From the NCBI RefSeq assembly GCF_035920345.1, contig NZ_CP109149.1, positions 4,898,001 to 4,962,000 of the forward strand: 64,000 bases of DNA. Reading direction: 5' to 3'. Source of the DNA: Nocardia vinacea (GTDB lineage: Bacteria; Actinomycetota; Actinomycetes; Mycobacteriales; Mycobacteriaceae). Positions 10,307-21,600 of the stretch are shown here, piece after piece. Positions within the stretch are counted from its first letter, which is position 1. Every line of letters begins with the position of its first letter. Below the pieces are notes generated by a model. It saw only the letters and a list, made by a program, of their open reading frames with translations. It did not search any database and was not told the DNA's origin. The position numbers and the translations under genes are program-made.

Positions 10307-10441
10307 CCGATCCGACGGCCGCGCGGGATCCGCTGTACAACAACGGGATTCCGCGCGGTCGCGGACATGGTCCGGATGCGACGTGCACGCGGTGGTGGCC
10401 TTCGCGTCCCGGCACCCACGCCACGCGGTACCCTCACCCGC

Positions 10442-11575
10442 ATGCCGGTGAGCGCCCCTGTTCGGACCCGAAACCGCACCGTTAGCGACTGCTTGCAGGT
10501 CGCTCGAAACCGCACAGACTCCCCCCGATACAGCACCGCCAGGAATCGCGCGGTCCGGCACGGGGGCACCGCGGTCGCCCTGCTCTGCGCCGCATTGCTC
10601 GTCGTGGGCTGCAGTCAGCAGGACGACGCCAGCTCGATCATTCGCACCACGACGAATATCGCGGGCGCGGGTGTGGTCGGCCTGGAACGTGACACCTCGC
10701 GGGCCTGCCCGCTGCCGATCGCACCCGACCCGTCGAACGGCAAGACCCGCACCGTCACCCACGCCGCGGGCACCTCGGAGGTGCCCGCCGATCCGCAGCG
10801 CATCGTGGTGCTGTCCACCTCCGCATTGGACGCCGCCTGCGCGGTCGGTCTGTGGGAGCGGGTCGTCGGCGCGGTCCCGATCGACGGACCCCGCTCGCAG
10901 CCCATGTATCTCGGTTACGGCGTGCTGAAGATTCCCGCGGTGGGTTCGGCGGTACAGCCCGATCTCGGGCAGATCGCCGCCCTGCATCCCGATCTGATCA
11001 TCGGCGATATTTCGAGCGGCCCAGGCGGTTTCGCCGCATTGCAGGCTATCGCGCCGACCGTGCTCGCCGATCCCGGCAGCGGCTGGCAGACCGAATTCAG
11101 TACGCTCGCAGCGGGTCTCGGCCGTCGCAATGCGGCGACAACGGCATTGGAGAACTACCGCACCGAGGCGCGCGAGACCGGTAATGCCCTGGCCGCCAGC
11201 CAGTCCCAGGCCTCAGTGGTCCGCTTCACCGCCGATCGGGACCAGGTCCAGGGCAGCAATAGTTTCGCGGGACAGGTCCTCGCCGATGTGGGCGTACAGC
11301 GGCCGACCGCGCAGCGCGGCACCTCCTTCGACGTGACCGGGAAGGACCTGACGAAGGTCGAGGGCGACATCATCTACGTCGTCTTCGCGGGCGAGACCGG
11401 TGAAGCGCACGGTAAGACGGTGCTGCGCAGCGATGCCTGGAAGGATCTCGGCGCCGCCACCGATAAGCGCGTCTTCGCGGTCGAAGACACCGTGTGGCAC
11501 GGTGACGGGCTCACCGCAGCCCGCGCCCTGCTCGCCGACCTGCGCGGCAGCTTGAACGGTTTCGTCACCGACTGA
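10442..11575 (+). CDS. fecB: Iron-siderophore ABC transporter substrate-binding lipoprotein (FecB-like)
   Basis: A 377-residue exported lipoprotein that should capture ferric siderophore or heme at the membrane for an ABC importer not encoded here. The signal has an unusually long N-region, a hydrophobic stretch GTAVALLCAALLVVG and lipobox cysteine at residue 57 (VVGCSQQ). The mature part is a periplasmic-binding-protein type III fold: ADPQRIVVLSTSALDAACAV, QPDLGQIAALHPDLIIGD, then a C-lobe ending LLADLRGSLNGF. It matches Rv3044 by order, next to ctaD. The start at 10442 is a judgement; the frame is open from 10367. A 24-bp palindromic repeat is read in frame within the signal peptide N-region. 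Proximity to the NRPS suggests, without proving, a siderophore link. Confidence 0.88.
   Translation: MPVSAPVRTRNRTVSDCLQVARNRTDSPRYSTARNRAVRHGGTAVALLCAALLVVGCSQQDDASSIIRTTTNIAGAGVVGLERDTSRACPLPIAPDPSNGKTRTVTHAAGTSEVPADPQRIVVLSTSALDAACAVGLWERVVGAVPIDGPRSQPMYLGYGVLKIPAVGSAVQPDLGQIAALHPDLIIGDISSGPGGFAALQAIAPTVLADPGSGWQTEFSTLAAGLGRRNAATTALENYRTEARETGNALAASQSQASVVRFTADRDQVQGSNSFAGQVLADVGVQRPTAQRGTSFDVTGKDLTKVEGDIIYVVFAGETGEAHGKTVLRSDAWKDLGAATDKRVFAVEDTVWHGDGLTAARALLADLRGSLNGFVTD
10483..10506 (-). repeat. Short palindromic repeat, copy B, inside fecB
   Basis: This is an exact inverted copy of the 24-bp hairpin repeat at 9361-9384. It lies within the 5' end of fecB and is translated as roughly VSDCLQVAR in the N-region before the hydrophobic core. 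The frame is kept because this reading frame of the repeat has no stop. Homology with copy D extends a few bases to each side (TTTC before and CGGTGC after the core). Confidence 0.82.
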
Positions 11576-11916
11576 GTGTCTGTGTTGGATTGCAGCGCCT
11601 TCGGCGCTGCGTGTTCGCGGCCCCTTCTGTCTCGCGTCCGAGCCGTCGAGACTCGCGACTTCGTCGCATGCGCTTCGACGACTCGGACGCGAGACGGGCC
11701 GCGAACGGTCGCTCGTAAGACTCGCTCCGTGGTCGTTGCGAGTGACTTGATCGGTCCGCTAAGCGCGCGCACCTTGTAAGCGCGCACACCTTGGGTATGG
11801 ATTCGCTCACCCTTGGAGTGCTCCCACCAGCGCTTGGGTAGCTGTCGCCAACCCCTCCCGTCAGCGAGATTAGAAGGACACCGAGAACAAGACGGATCCT
11901 TTGAGGGGACAGCACA
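11576..11916. other. Intergenic region, 341 bp, dominated by a palindromic element
   Basis: No gene is supported. The first 165 bases are the long palindromic repeat and its flanks. At 11761-11795 a short direct repeat (AAGCGCGC and CACCTT, twice) follows. The last 100 bases contain no promoter I can name; AGGGGA just before 11917 serves as ribosome binding site for the next gene. Confidence 0.6.
11613..11706. repeat. Long imperfect palindromic repeat, copy 1
   Basis: A 94-bp near-palindrome. The left arm contains GTTCGCGGCCC, then GTCTCGCGTCCGAG and CGTCGA; the right arm mirrors it with TCGACG, CTCGGACGCGAGAC and GGGCCGCGAAC. A second copy lies at 53128-53287, and similarity extends on both sides of each copy (GCGCC-rich left flank; TCGCTCGTAAG on the right). 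It follows the fecB stop by 37 bp and could act as its terminator, but its size and dispersed nature suggest a non-autonomous mobile or REP-like element. Confidence 0.8.
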
Positions 11917-12375
11917 ATGAGCACTCTGGTCGAATCGCCCGCCACCAACGTCATCCAGCTGCAGCCGCGCCTGCGCAACGCGGCCGTCGTCGAGCTGCGT
12001 GCGGTCCCCACCAACTCCGGGACGCTCGCCAACGTCGAGCTCGATCGTTGGGCGAACCGGCTGGCCCGAGTGCTGATCGCCCGTGGCGCCGCCGCGAACG
12101 CGCGGATCGCGCTGGCGATCGACCCGCAGATCGAAGACACGGTTGCCACATCCGCCGTCGTCAAGCTCGGCGCGACTCCGGCATCGGTGGCAGTGGACGC
12201 GACCGCCGTCCCCGGTGCCTCCCTCGGCATCACCACCAAGGCCCGCCGCCCTGAGCTCAGCGATGACATCGACTGGCTGCTCCTGGACGACCGCTCGACG
12301 CTGCAGCGCTACCTGGTCAGCTCCGACGCCCCGATCACCGATGCCGATCGGCTGACCGAGCGGAAGTCCGCCTGA
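11917..12375 (+). CDS. Orphan adenylation-domain N-terminal fragment (152 aa)
   Basis: This small protein aligns with the part of an NRPS adenylation domain that lies upstream of the P-loop, and with nothing beyond it. Residues 40-60 ([20 protein letters not shown]) match the DELDxxSNRLARVL region, and residues 116-144 ([17 protein letters not shown], then SSDAPITDADR) closely match the same place in module 2 of the adjacent NRPS ([27 protein letters not shown]). The ATP-binding YTSGSTG, substrate pocket and C-terminal subdomain are all absent, so it cannot adenylate. It has its own ribosome binding site (AGGGGA) and a following terminator hairpin, and its codon use is normal, so it may be expressed. 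Alternatives are a relic of module duplication, or an accessory protein for the NRPS. Confidence 0.7.
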   Translation: MSTLVESPATNVIQLQPRLRNAAVVELRAVPTNSGTLANVELDRWANRLARVLIARGAAANARIALAIDPQIEDTVATSAVVKLGATPASVAVDATAVPGASLGITTKARRPELSDDIDWLLLDDRSTLQRYLVSSDAPITDADRLTERKSA

Positions 12376-12391
12376 CCTGCTATTCAGCCTG

Positions 12392-12422
12392 GCGCGCCCG
12401 AACCCGCAGAGTTCGGGCGCGC
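12392..12422 (+). terminator. Hairpin terminator after the adenylation fragment
   Basis: GCGCGCCCGAAC (12392-12403) and GTTCGGGCGCGC (12411-12422) form perfect 12-bp arms with a 7-base loop, starting 17 bp after the stop codon. The element suggests that the small gene and the NRPS are separate transcripts. Confidence 0.65.
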
Positions 12423-12494
12423 TGCGGCGCGTATGCCGGGCCCGGACGCGGCAGCGCCGCGCGACCACTTAAGCCCCTGGGACGCCGCCGATCG

Positions 12495-12505
12495 AACACA
12501 GTGTT
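12495..12505. promoter_or_regulatory. Short inverted repeat upstream of the NRPS (weak operator candidate)
   Basis: AACACAGTGTT is a perfect inverted repeat lying 106 bp before the NRPS start, inside the 235-bp leader region 12376-12610. It is part of CGAACACAGTGTTGT, which only half resembles the actinobacterial SOS box. It is reported because nothing else in this leader looks regulatory. Confidence 0.2.
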
Positions 12506-12610
12506 GTCAATACGCCTTCGGTCGGCTCGGCGCCGGTCCAAAATGAACTTGCTACTACGCGACGGTCGGGACCGGCGGTACGCCACCGCTCCAGACGTCA
12601 GAACGCAGGT

Positions 12611-15600
12611 GTGCTGATGCAACAACCATCGTCCTCGAACGGAAGAATAGGCACCGCACCGCCCGACAGCGCGTTTCCGCTGTCGGCAGCCCAGCGCGGC
12701 ATCTGGTTCGCCCAGCACATCGCGGGCGATACGCCTATCTCGATCGCACAGTACGTCGAACTGATCGGCGAACTCGATCTCGACGCGCTCGCCGCGGCCG
12801 CCAAGCAGACCGGACGCGAATTCGGGACCGGATATCTCCGGCTGCTCGATGTCGAGGGTCAGCCGTACCAGCTCGTCGACACCACCATTGTCGACGAACT
12901 CACCGTCATCGACCTGCGCGACAAGCCCGATCCCGAGGCAGCGGCACATGCCTGGATGCGCGCGGAGTACTCCGCGCCGCTGGATCTGCTGCAAGACCGA
13001 TTGGTCGCGGTGGCCATGCTGCGGCTGGCCGATGACCACTGGTTCTGGTACTCGCGCATGCACCACATCGTGCTGGACGGTATGGGTGCGCTCGCACTGG
13101 TACAGCGCACCGGCGAGATCTACAACGCCGCCATCGAGGGCAGCGAGGCGCCGCCCGCCAAGGCCGAACCACTGCACAAGATCGTCGACGCCGATCTGGC
13201 CTACCGCGGCTCGGACCGATTCGACGCCGACCGTGAGTACTGGCGCGAGCATCTGGCGGGGATGGCCGACCCGGTCAACCTCGCGGGTCGCGAGGCCGAT
13301 GTCGACGCACCGCCGAGCCGGGTCTCGGGCGCACTGCCCGCCGCGACGGCCGAATTGCTCGATACCGTGGCGAAGGCGGCCGGCTCGAACGCCGCGCCGA
13401 CCATCGTCGCCGCCTTCGGCGCCTATCTCGCCGCGATGACCAGTGCGCCCGAAGTGGTGCTGAGCCTGCCGGTTTCGGGACGCACCACGGCGGCACTGCG
13501 CCGCTCCGGCGGTATGGTCGCCAATGTCGTTCCGATGCGCCTGATGTTGTCACCGACCACCACGGTCGGTGACGTGATCCGGGCGGCGCAGAGTGAGCTG
13601 ACCGGGGCGCTGCGCAGACAGCGTTACCGGCAGGAGGACATCGTCCGTGATCTCGGCTGGTCGATGGACGAGGCGTCGTCGTTCGGTCCGGCAGTCAATT
13701 TGATGATGGTGGACACCAGGATTCAGCTCGGCTCGGTGACCGGACGACTGCATGTGCTGACATCCGGGTTGATCGATGACGTGTTTTTCAACCTGTATCC
13801 GGGCGTCGGCGGCGAGAGCACCCACATCGATCTACAGGGCAACGGGAACCTGTACAGCACCGATGAATTGGCAGCACATCATGCCCGCTTCTTGATGTTC
13901 CTGCGCGCGTTCCTGGCCGCCGGACCGGATGCGCCGCTGGGTACCGTCCAGGTCATCTCCCCGGAGGAACAGGATCAGCTGGTGCCCGCGCGTGGACCCG
14001 AGGCGGTCGCCCCGCGCACCCTCCCCGAAATCATCGCGACCGGTGCCGCACTCGACCCGGAGGCGGTGGCGCTGCGGAGCGGCGATACCAGCATGACCTA
14101 CCGTCAGGTCGACGAGCACACCAACCGCCTGGCCCGCGTGCTGATCGCGGCGGGCGCCGGACCCGAACGCACCGTCGCGATTTCGATTCCGCGTTCGGCC
14201 GAGTCCGTCCTCGCCACGCTCGCGGTGGCGAAGTCCGGTGCGGCATTCGTCCCCATCGACCCGACCTATCCCGCCGACCGGATCGAGCATATGGTCGGCG
14301 ACAGCGGGGTCGTCGCGGGCTTGACCGTGCACCCGGCGCGAAAGTCCTTGCCGGACCGCGTGAATTGGCTGCTGCTCGACGACGACGCGACGGCTGAAGC
14401 GGTGGGCGCGCAAGATTCGGCGGCGATCACCGATGCCGAACGCCGCGGGCCGATACACCTGGATCAGATCGCCTACATCATCTACACCTCCGGATCGACG
14501 GGACTGCCCAAGGGTGTGCTGGTGTCGCATCGCGGCCTGGCGAATTTGGTCACCGGTTCCGGCGCCGGATTCGGTGTCAACGCCGATTCGGTAGTGGCAC
14601 ACGCGGTTTCGCCGAGTTTCGATATTTCCGTCGAGGAGATCCTGGTCACCCTCGCGGCGGGTGCGACGCTCGCCGTCGTGCCGCCGACGGCGTATGCAGG
14701 CGAGGAGATGGCCGAAGTTCTGCGCGCGCACCGGGTCACCCATCTCAATGTCACCCCGACCGTGGTGGGCTCGCTGGACCCGGCGACGCTGCCGGATCTG
14801 CAGACGATCGTCGTCGGTGGTGACGCGTGTCCGCCGGAGTTGGTGACCACCTGGTCCGGGCGGACGCTGTTGAACGGGTACGGGCCCACCGAAACCACCG
14901 TCACCGTGACCTTGAGCGGGCCATTGCGCCCCGGCGGGCCGGTAACCATCGGCAGCATCGTCCTCGGCGTCACGGCTGTCGTGCTCGACCCGTGGTTGCG
15001 GCCGGTGGCCCGCGGCGCGGTCGGTGAGCTGTATCTGGCCGGCGCGGGCGTTGCGCGCGGCTATCACCAGCGCAACGGGCTGACCGCCAGCCGTTTCGTC
15101 GCCAACCCGTACGCGCCGGGTGAGCGGATGTACCGCACCGGGGATCTCGTGCGGTGGACCGCAGACGACGAACTGGAGTACCAGGGCCGCAGCGACTTCC
15201 AGGTCAAGGTGCGCGGTTTCCGCATCGAACTCGGCGAGATCGATGCCGCGCTGCAACGGCAGCCCGATGTCGACTTCGCACTCACCATCGGCGCGAAGAC
15301 TCCCACCGGAGTGACCGCACTGGTGACGTACGTTCTCGGCAAGCCCGGCACCGAGATTCACCCGGAGGCACTGAAAGCCGCTGCCGGTGAGACGCTTCCG
15401 GCCTATATGGTCCCCTCGGTAATCATGGTGCTCGACAGCATTCCGCTGACACCGCTCGGCAAGGTGGACCGCAGGGCCCTGCCCGCACCGGATTTCAGTG
15501 TCCGAGCCGCTGCGGGCCGGGCGCCGTCGACACCGCGCGAAGCGGCACTGGCCGACTTGTTCGCCGATGTGCTCGGACTCGAAACGGTCGGTGTCGACGA

Positions 15601-18600
15601 CAGCTTCTTCGCACTCGGCGGTGACAGTATCGTCTCCATCCAGCTGGTATCGCGCGCGAAGGCCGCCGGGATCGGCTTCAGTGCACGAGATGTGTTCGAG
15701 CGCAAGACCGTTGCCGCGCTGGCCGCTATCGCGACCGACGTGCGCGCGCAGACCGTCACCGAACTGCCCGGCGGCGGGGTCGGCACCGTGGAGCTCACGC
15801 CGATCGTGCACGCCATGGTGGAGCAGGGACCGACCTGGAACCGCTTCGGTCAGGCTGTCTTGATCGGTCTCCCGGAGGCTTTCGGCCGCGACCAGCTCAG
15901 CGCCGCGGTCCAAGCGCTCATCGACCATCACGATGTGCTTCGCTCCACCCTGCGGCACACCGAGCAAGGCTGGGAATGGGTTGTCGCCGAGCGTGATTCG
16001 ATAACCGCCGATGATTTGATCGAGGTAGTCGCGACCGACGCGGACTCCGACGACAGTTACGAGCGGGAACTACAACAGGCGGCGGATCTGCTGGATCCCG
16101 AGGCGGGCGTCGTCACGCGCTTCGTGCTGATCGAGCGGGCGGGGGCCGATCCTCTTTGCTGGCTGGTGCTGCACCATCTGGTGACCGACGGTGTCTCCTG
16201 GCGAATCCTGCTGCCGGACCTGGCGATCGCGGCGACGGGCGGCGCACTCGGGCCCGTCGGCACCTCCTTCCGGCGGTGGGCACACGGTCAAGCCGAACAG
16301 GCGCCCGAGCGGGTAGCCGAACTGCCGCTGTGGCAACAGATGCTGGCCACCCCGGATCCGGTCATCGGCTCGGCGGCACTGGATCCCGCAGTCGACGTCG
16401 TCGCCACCATGGGCCAATGCCGGACCACCGTCGACCCGGATATCGCCAACACCGTAGTGGCCACTCTGCCCGACCAATTCCATTGCGGCGCAGACGATGT
16501 GCTGCTCACCGGGCTCGCCCTCGCGGTGAGCCGCTGGCGCGATCGCAATACCACGCTGCTCACTCTGGAAGGCCACGGCCGCTCCGAGACGCTCCTGCCA
16601 GGCGCCGATATCGCCCGCACGGCAGGCTGGTTCACCAGCATCTACCCGGTGGCCATCGATGTGACCGGTATCGATCTCGACGACGCGTTCGCCGGTGGCG
16701 GCGCGGCGGGCACCGCGATCAAGAAGGTCAAGGAACAGCTGCGCGCGGTGCCGGATAAGGGCATCGGCTACGGCATGCTGCGCTATCAGCATCCGGAGTC
16801 CGCCGCCGCCCTCGCGGATACGCCGATCCCGCAGCTCAGCTTCAACTACCTCGGCCGTGCGCTCACCGGCGGGCACGCGGGAGCTTGGTTGCCACAGCGT
16901 TTCGCGGCGACGCACAACGAGTCGGCGCCACTGGCCGCGGTCGTCGATATCAATGCCGTGCTCACCGATGTCGGCTTGGAGGTCACCTGGGCCTACGCCT
17001 CGCGGCTGCTCGACGAGGCGGATGTCGGTCAGCTCGCCGAGCTGTGGTCGCAGGCGCTGGGCGCGCTCGCGGCGCACGCCGGCTCGCCGGACGCGGGCGG
17101 ACGCACCCCGTCGGACTTCGAACTCGTCGCGGTGCCACAACAGCAGATCGAGAGCTGGGAACGCACCTACCCGAATCTCGTCGACGTCTGGCCGCTTTCG
17201 CCGCTGCAGTTCGGTCTGCTCTTCCATGCGCTCTACGACACCGATACCGCCGACGACTACACCGTCCAATCACTGCTCACCCTGGCGGGCACCGTCGACG
17301 CCGCCCGCTTGCGCAGTGCGGCACAGGCCTTGCTGGAACGGCACGAGAACCTGCGCGTCGCCTTCGCCGAAACCGACGACGGGCCGCGCCAGCTCGTTCT
17401 CGCCGGCGGCGAAATCCGCTGGCACGATATCGATCTCACCGATATCACAGACGCCGACGAACGCGACCGCGAAGTCGACCGCCTCATCGCACTCGATGCC
17501 CGCACCCGATTCGAACTCCACCGCCCACCGCTGATCCGCTTCACCCTCATCCGCACCGGGGCCGATATCTATCGGCTGGTCATGACCAATCACCATCTGG
17601 TGCTGGACGGCTGGTCTACGCCACTGCTGGTGCGCGAGCTGCTGACGCTCTACGTCACCAGGGGTGACACCTCCGCATTGCCGCCCGCGCACTCGTACCG
17701 GGAGTTCCTGACCTGGCTCGATGAGCAGGACAACGAGGCCTCGCTCGCGGCCTGGACGCAATCGCTGGCCGGCGTGGATACGCCGACGCGCGCGGTCCCG
17801 TCGCTGGCCGGGATCGAAACGACCGAGGCCGGAATGATCACTCACGACCTGACTCGCGCCACGCTCGAGCGGCTGGAGACCACCGCACGCGAATCCGGCG
17901 CAACGGTGAATACGGTGGTGCAGGCCGCATGGGCAATGCTGCTCGCCATGTCGACCGGGCGCACGGATGTGGTGTTCGGCGGCACCGTATCCGGTAGGCC
18001 ACCGGAACTGCCCGGTGTCGAAGAGATGGTCGGGCTGTTCATCAATACACTCCCGGTACGGGTCCAGCTCGATCCCGCGGAGAAGGTCGCCGACCTGCTG
18101 ACCCGCATCCAGGCCGAGCAGGCGCGCCTGCTGGACCACCAGCATGTGGGGCTGGCCGCCATCCACCGGGCCGTCGGCCTCGCCGAACTCTTCGACACGC
18201 TCACCGTATTCGAGTCATATCCGATCGACCGGGAGGCGCTGTCGCAGGCGCTCGATATCGCGGGTATGCGGGTGCTCGATGTCGAGGGCACCGACGCGAC
18301 GCCCTACCCGTTGGGCCTCATGGTCATTCCGGTGCACGGCGAAGACGGGCACGACACACTGCGCATCAACCTGAAATTCATGGCCGACCAGCTCGATCTC
18401 ACGGCGGCACAACCACTGCTGGATCGTTTCGTCCGGCTACTGACCCAACTCGCCGACAACCCGAATGCCCTCGTCTCCCAACTGCAATACTGCGACGACG
18501 CCGAACTGGCCACCCTGCTGCCGGTGCGCGGCGCGGAATCGGTTCCACCGCAGACACTTCCGGACATCCTGTCGGCGGGCGCGCGCATCGATCCCGATGC

Positions 18601-21600
18601 CATCGCGATCACCGCGGGCGATCTCAGCATGAGCTATGGCGAACTCGACGCCTGGTCCAACCGCTTCGCCCGGGTACTGCTCGGCCGCGGTGTCGGTCGG
18701 GAGATCTTCGTCATACTCGCACTAACCCGATCACTGGAATCCGTGGTGGCCGTCTGGGCGCTCGCCAAGTCCGGTGCGGCCTTCCTACCGCTGGATCCGA
18801 GCTATCCGGTGGAGCGGATCGAGCACATGCTCACCGATTCGAAGGCGCCGATCGGAGTGACCGTCACGGCGACCGGTGAGACACTGCCCGGCACCATCGA
18901 TTGGCTGCTGCTCGACGACCTGAACACGATTCGACGGGTCATGCTCGTCTCCGACGCGCCCATCACCGACGAAGAGCGCGGCGGCCCCATCAATATCGAC
19001 CAGACCGCCTACCTGATCTACACCTCGGGCTCCACCGGTAAGCCCAAGGCGGTCCTGGTCAGCCATCGTGGCCTGGCGAATATGGCCACCGCACAACAAG
19101 AGGCCCTCGAACTCGGTCCCTCTACCAGTTCGCTACAGGTCGCTTCGCCGAGTTTCGACGCATCGGTCATGGAGCTGCTGATGGCGCATTCGACGGGTGG
19201 CCGCTTGGTGGTAGCGCCACCGGATGTCTACGGCGGCAGCGATCTCGAACATCTGCTGCGTACCGAACGGATCACCCACGCCGCGGTCACGCCATCGGCG
19301 CTGGCCACCATGGAACCGGCCGATCTACCCGACCTGCGGGTGCTCGGGATCGGGGGCGAGGCCGGCGCACCCGAACTGATCGACCGGTGGGCGGTCGGGC
19401 GGCGGATGGTGAATCTATACGGCCCCACCGAATTCAGCGTCTGTGCGACCAACCCCGCCGAACTGCTGCCGGGGAAACTGGTCACCATCGGCGGCCCGAT
19501 CCGCGGCGCGTCGAGTCTGGTGCTCGATACCTGGCTGCGACCGGTTCCGGTGGGTATCGCGGGTGAGCTGTACCTGGCCGGTCCGGCGCTGGCACGTGGT
19601 TACTTCAATCGGTTCGCGATGACCGCGGCGCGCTTCATCGCGAATCCGTATGGCGCGGCCGGGGAAAGAATGTATCGAACCGGCGATATGGTCCGATGGG
19701 TCCTCGGAGCCGACGACGCGCTCGAACTGGAGTACTTGGGCCGCAGCGACTTCCAGGTCAAGATCCGTGGTCTGCGCATCGAACTCGGCGAAATCGATGC
19801 CGTGCTCTCACGCGACGAACAGGTCGAATACGCGGTGACCATCGGCCTCACCGGACCGGCGGGCGCGACCGTGCTGGTCTCGTATGTCCTGCCGACCCCG
19901 GGCACCGAACTCGATCCCGAGCGCCTGCGGGAGCGGGTGGCGGCCGAACTGCCCAGCTATATGGTGCCCGGATACCTGGTCGTGCTCGAGGACATTCCGC
20001 TGACCCCGGTCGGCAAACTGGATCGCAAAGCTCTTCCGGTGCCGGACTTCTCGGCCACCGACCGGCCGTATCTCGCGCCGCGGACACCGGTCGAACAGGC
20101 GGTCGCCGCGGTATTCGGCGAGGTGCTCGGCAGCGAGCAGGTCAGCGCCGATCAGTCGTTCTTCGAACTCGGCGGCAATTCACTCAGTGCGACCAAGGTT
20201 GTCGCCCGGATCAATTCGTCCCTCGGCTCGACCATCGCGCTGCGCGATCTGTTCGACGCGCCGACCGTCGCCCAACTGTCCGCGCGGGTCATCCCGGCCA
20301 CCGACGGCAAGCCGGGCCGGTTCGCGCTCGCACCGCGCATCCGTCCGGACCGAATTCCGTTGTCCCCGGCCCAGCAGCGCATGTGGGTACTCAATCGGAT
20401 GGATCCGGCCTCGCCCGCGTACAACATCGCGGTCGCCTTGCGGCTCACCGGAAACCTCGATGTGGCGGCGATGCAACATGCGCTCGCCGATGTGGTCGAG
20501 CGGCACGAGAGTCTGCGCACCATCTACCCCGCCGATGCGGAGGGACCCCGTCAGGTGGTGATCGGTACGGCGGCCGCCGCGCCGGAGTTGACCGTGATCG
20601 ACGCCGGAGATACTGCGGCCCTGCGTCATCGGATCAATGCCTTGGCGGGCACCGGATTCGATATCACTACGGAGCCGCCGCTGCGGGTCGGCATCTTCCG
20701 GATCGGCGACGGCACCGGTGCGAACGGCAAGGGCTCGGTGCCGGTGTCCTCCGGCGCCGGCGCGGGCATTCCGCCGGTGTCGTCGCACGCTTCGATGGAT
20801 GTTCCGCCGGTGTCGTCGAGTCCCCTCGTAGCCGTGGCGCCGGTTGTGATCGAACCGCCCTCGGTGCATGTCGTCGTGCTCGTGGTCCATCACATCAGCG
20901 CCGACGGCGCCTCGATGGCGCCAATGGCGGCCGATCTGGTCGCTGCATATTCGGAGCGGACCAGCGGTGCCGACACGACCCGCGTACCGCTCGGCGTGCA
21001 GTACGCCGATTTCGCGCTGTGGCATCGGGAGTTGCTCGGTAGCGAGTCGGATCCGGAATCGCTTGCGGCACGGCAGATCCGGTATTGGTCCGATATCCTC
21101 GCCGGTGCCCCGGATGTGTTGGAGCTGCCCGCCGATCGCCCGCGCCCGGCAGTGCAGTCGATGCGCAGCGCCGACGTCGATTTCACGCTGGACTCGCAAT
21201 TGCACGGCGCCATAATCGAATTCGCGGCCACGAACAATGTCAGCGTATTCATGGTCGTGCACGCCGCTCTCGCGGCGCTGCTGGCACGGCTCGGCGGGAC
21301 CGACGATGTCGTGATCGGCACGCCGGTCGCGGGCCGTGGCGAAGCGGCGCTCGACGAACTCGTCGGCATGTTCGTCAATACGCTCGCCCTGCGCACGCCG
21401 GTCGATCCGGGAACCGGATTCCGGCAGTTCCTCGCGAGCGTGCGGGCCGCGGATCTGGATGCCTTCAGCAATACCGATGTGCCGTTCGAACGGCTCGTCC
21501 AGGTACTCAACCCGACCAGATCGACCGCACACCATCCGTTATTCCAGGTGTCGCTGTCACTGCAGAACTTCGTGGAACCGGTCCTGGAACTGCCCGGATT

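Noticed and set aside
9335..10987. 550-codon open frame antisense to the VOC and fecB genes
   Set aside because: The plus-strand genes have clear VOC folds and a lipobox; the antisense frame spans two unrelated genes.
11917..12375. MbtH-like protein
   Set aside because: The small gene beside the NRPS lacks the short MbtH length and the NxExQxSxWP pattern. Its sequence aligns with an adenylation domain instead.
12491..12508. LexA SOS box upstream of the NRPS
   Set aside because: TCGAAC is present, but the second half lacks GTTCGA at the right spacing. Kept only as a weak inverted repeat.
13832..15967. 711-codon open frame antisense to NRPS module 1
   Set aside because: Shadow of the A and T domains; no ribosome binding site or family.
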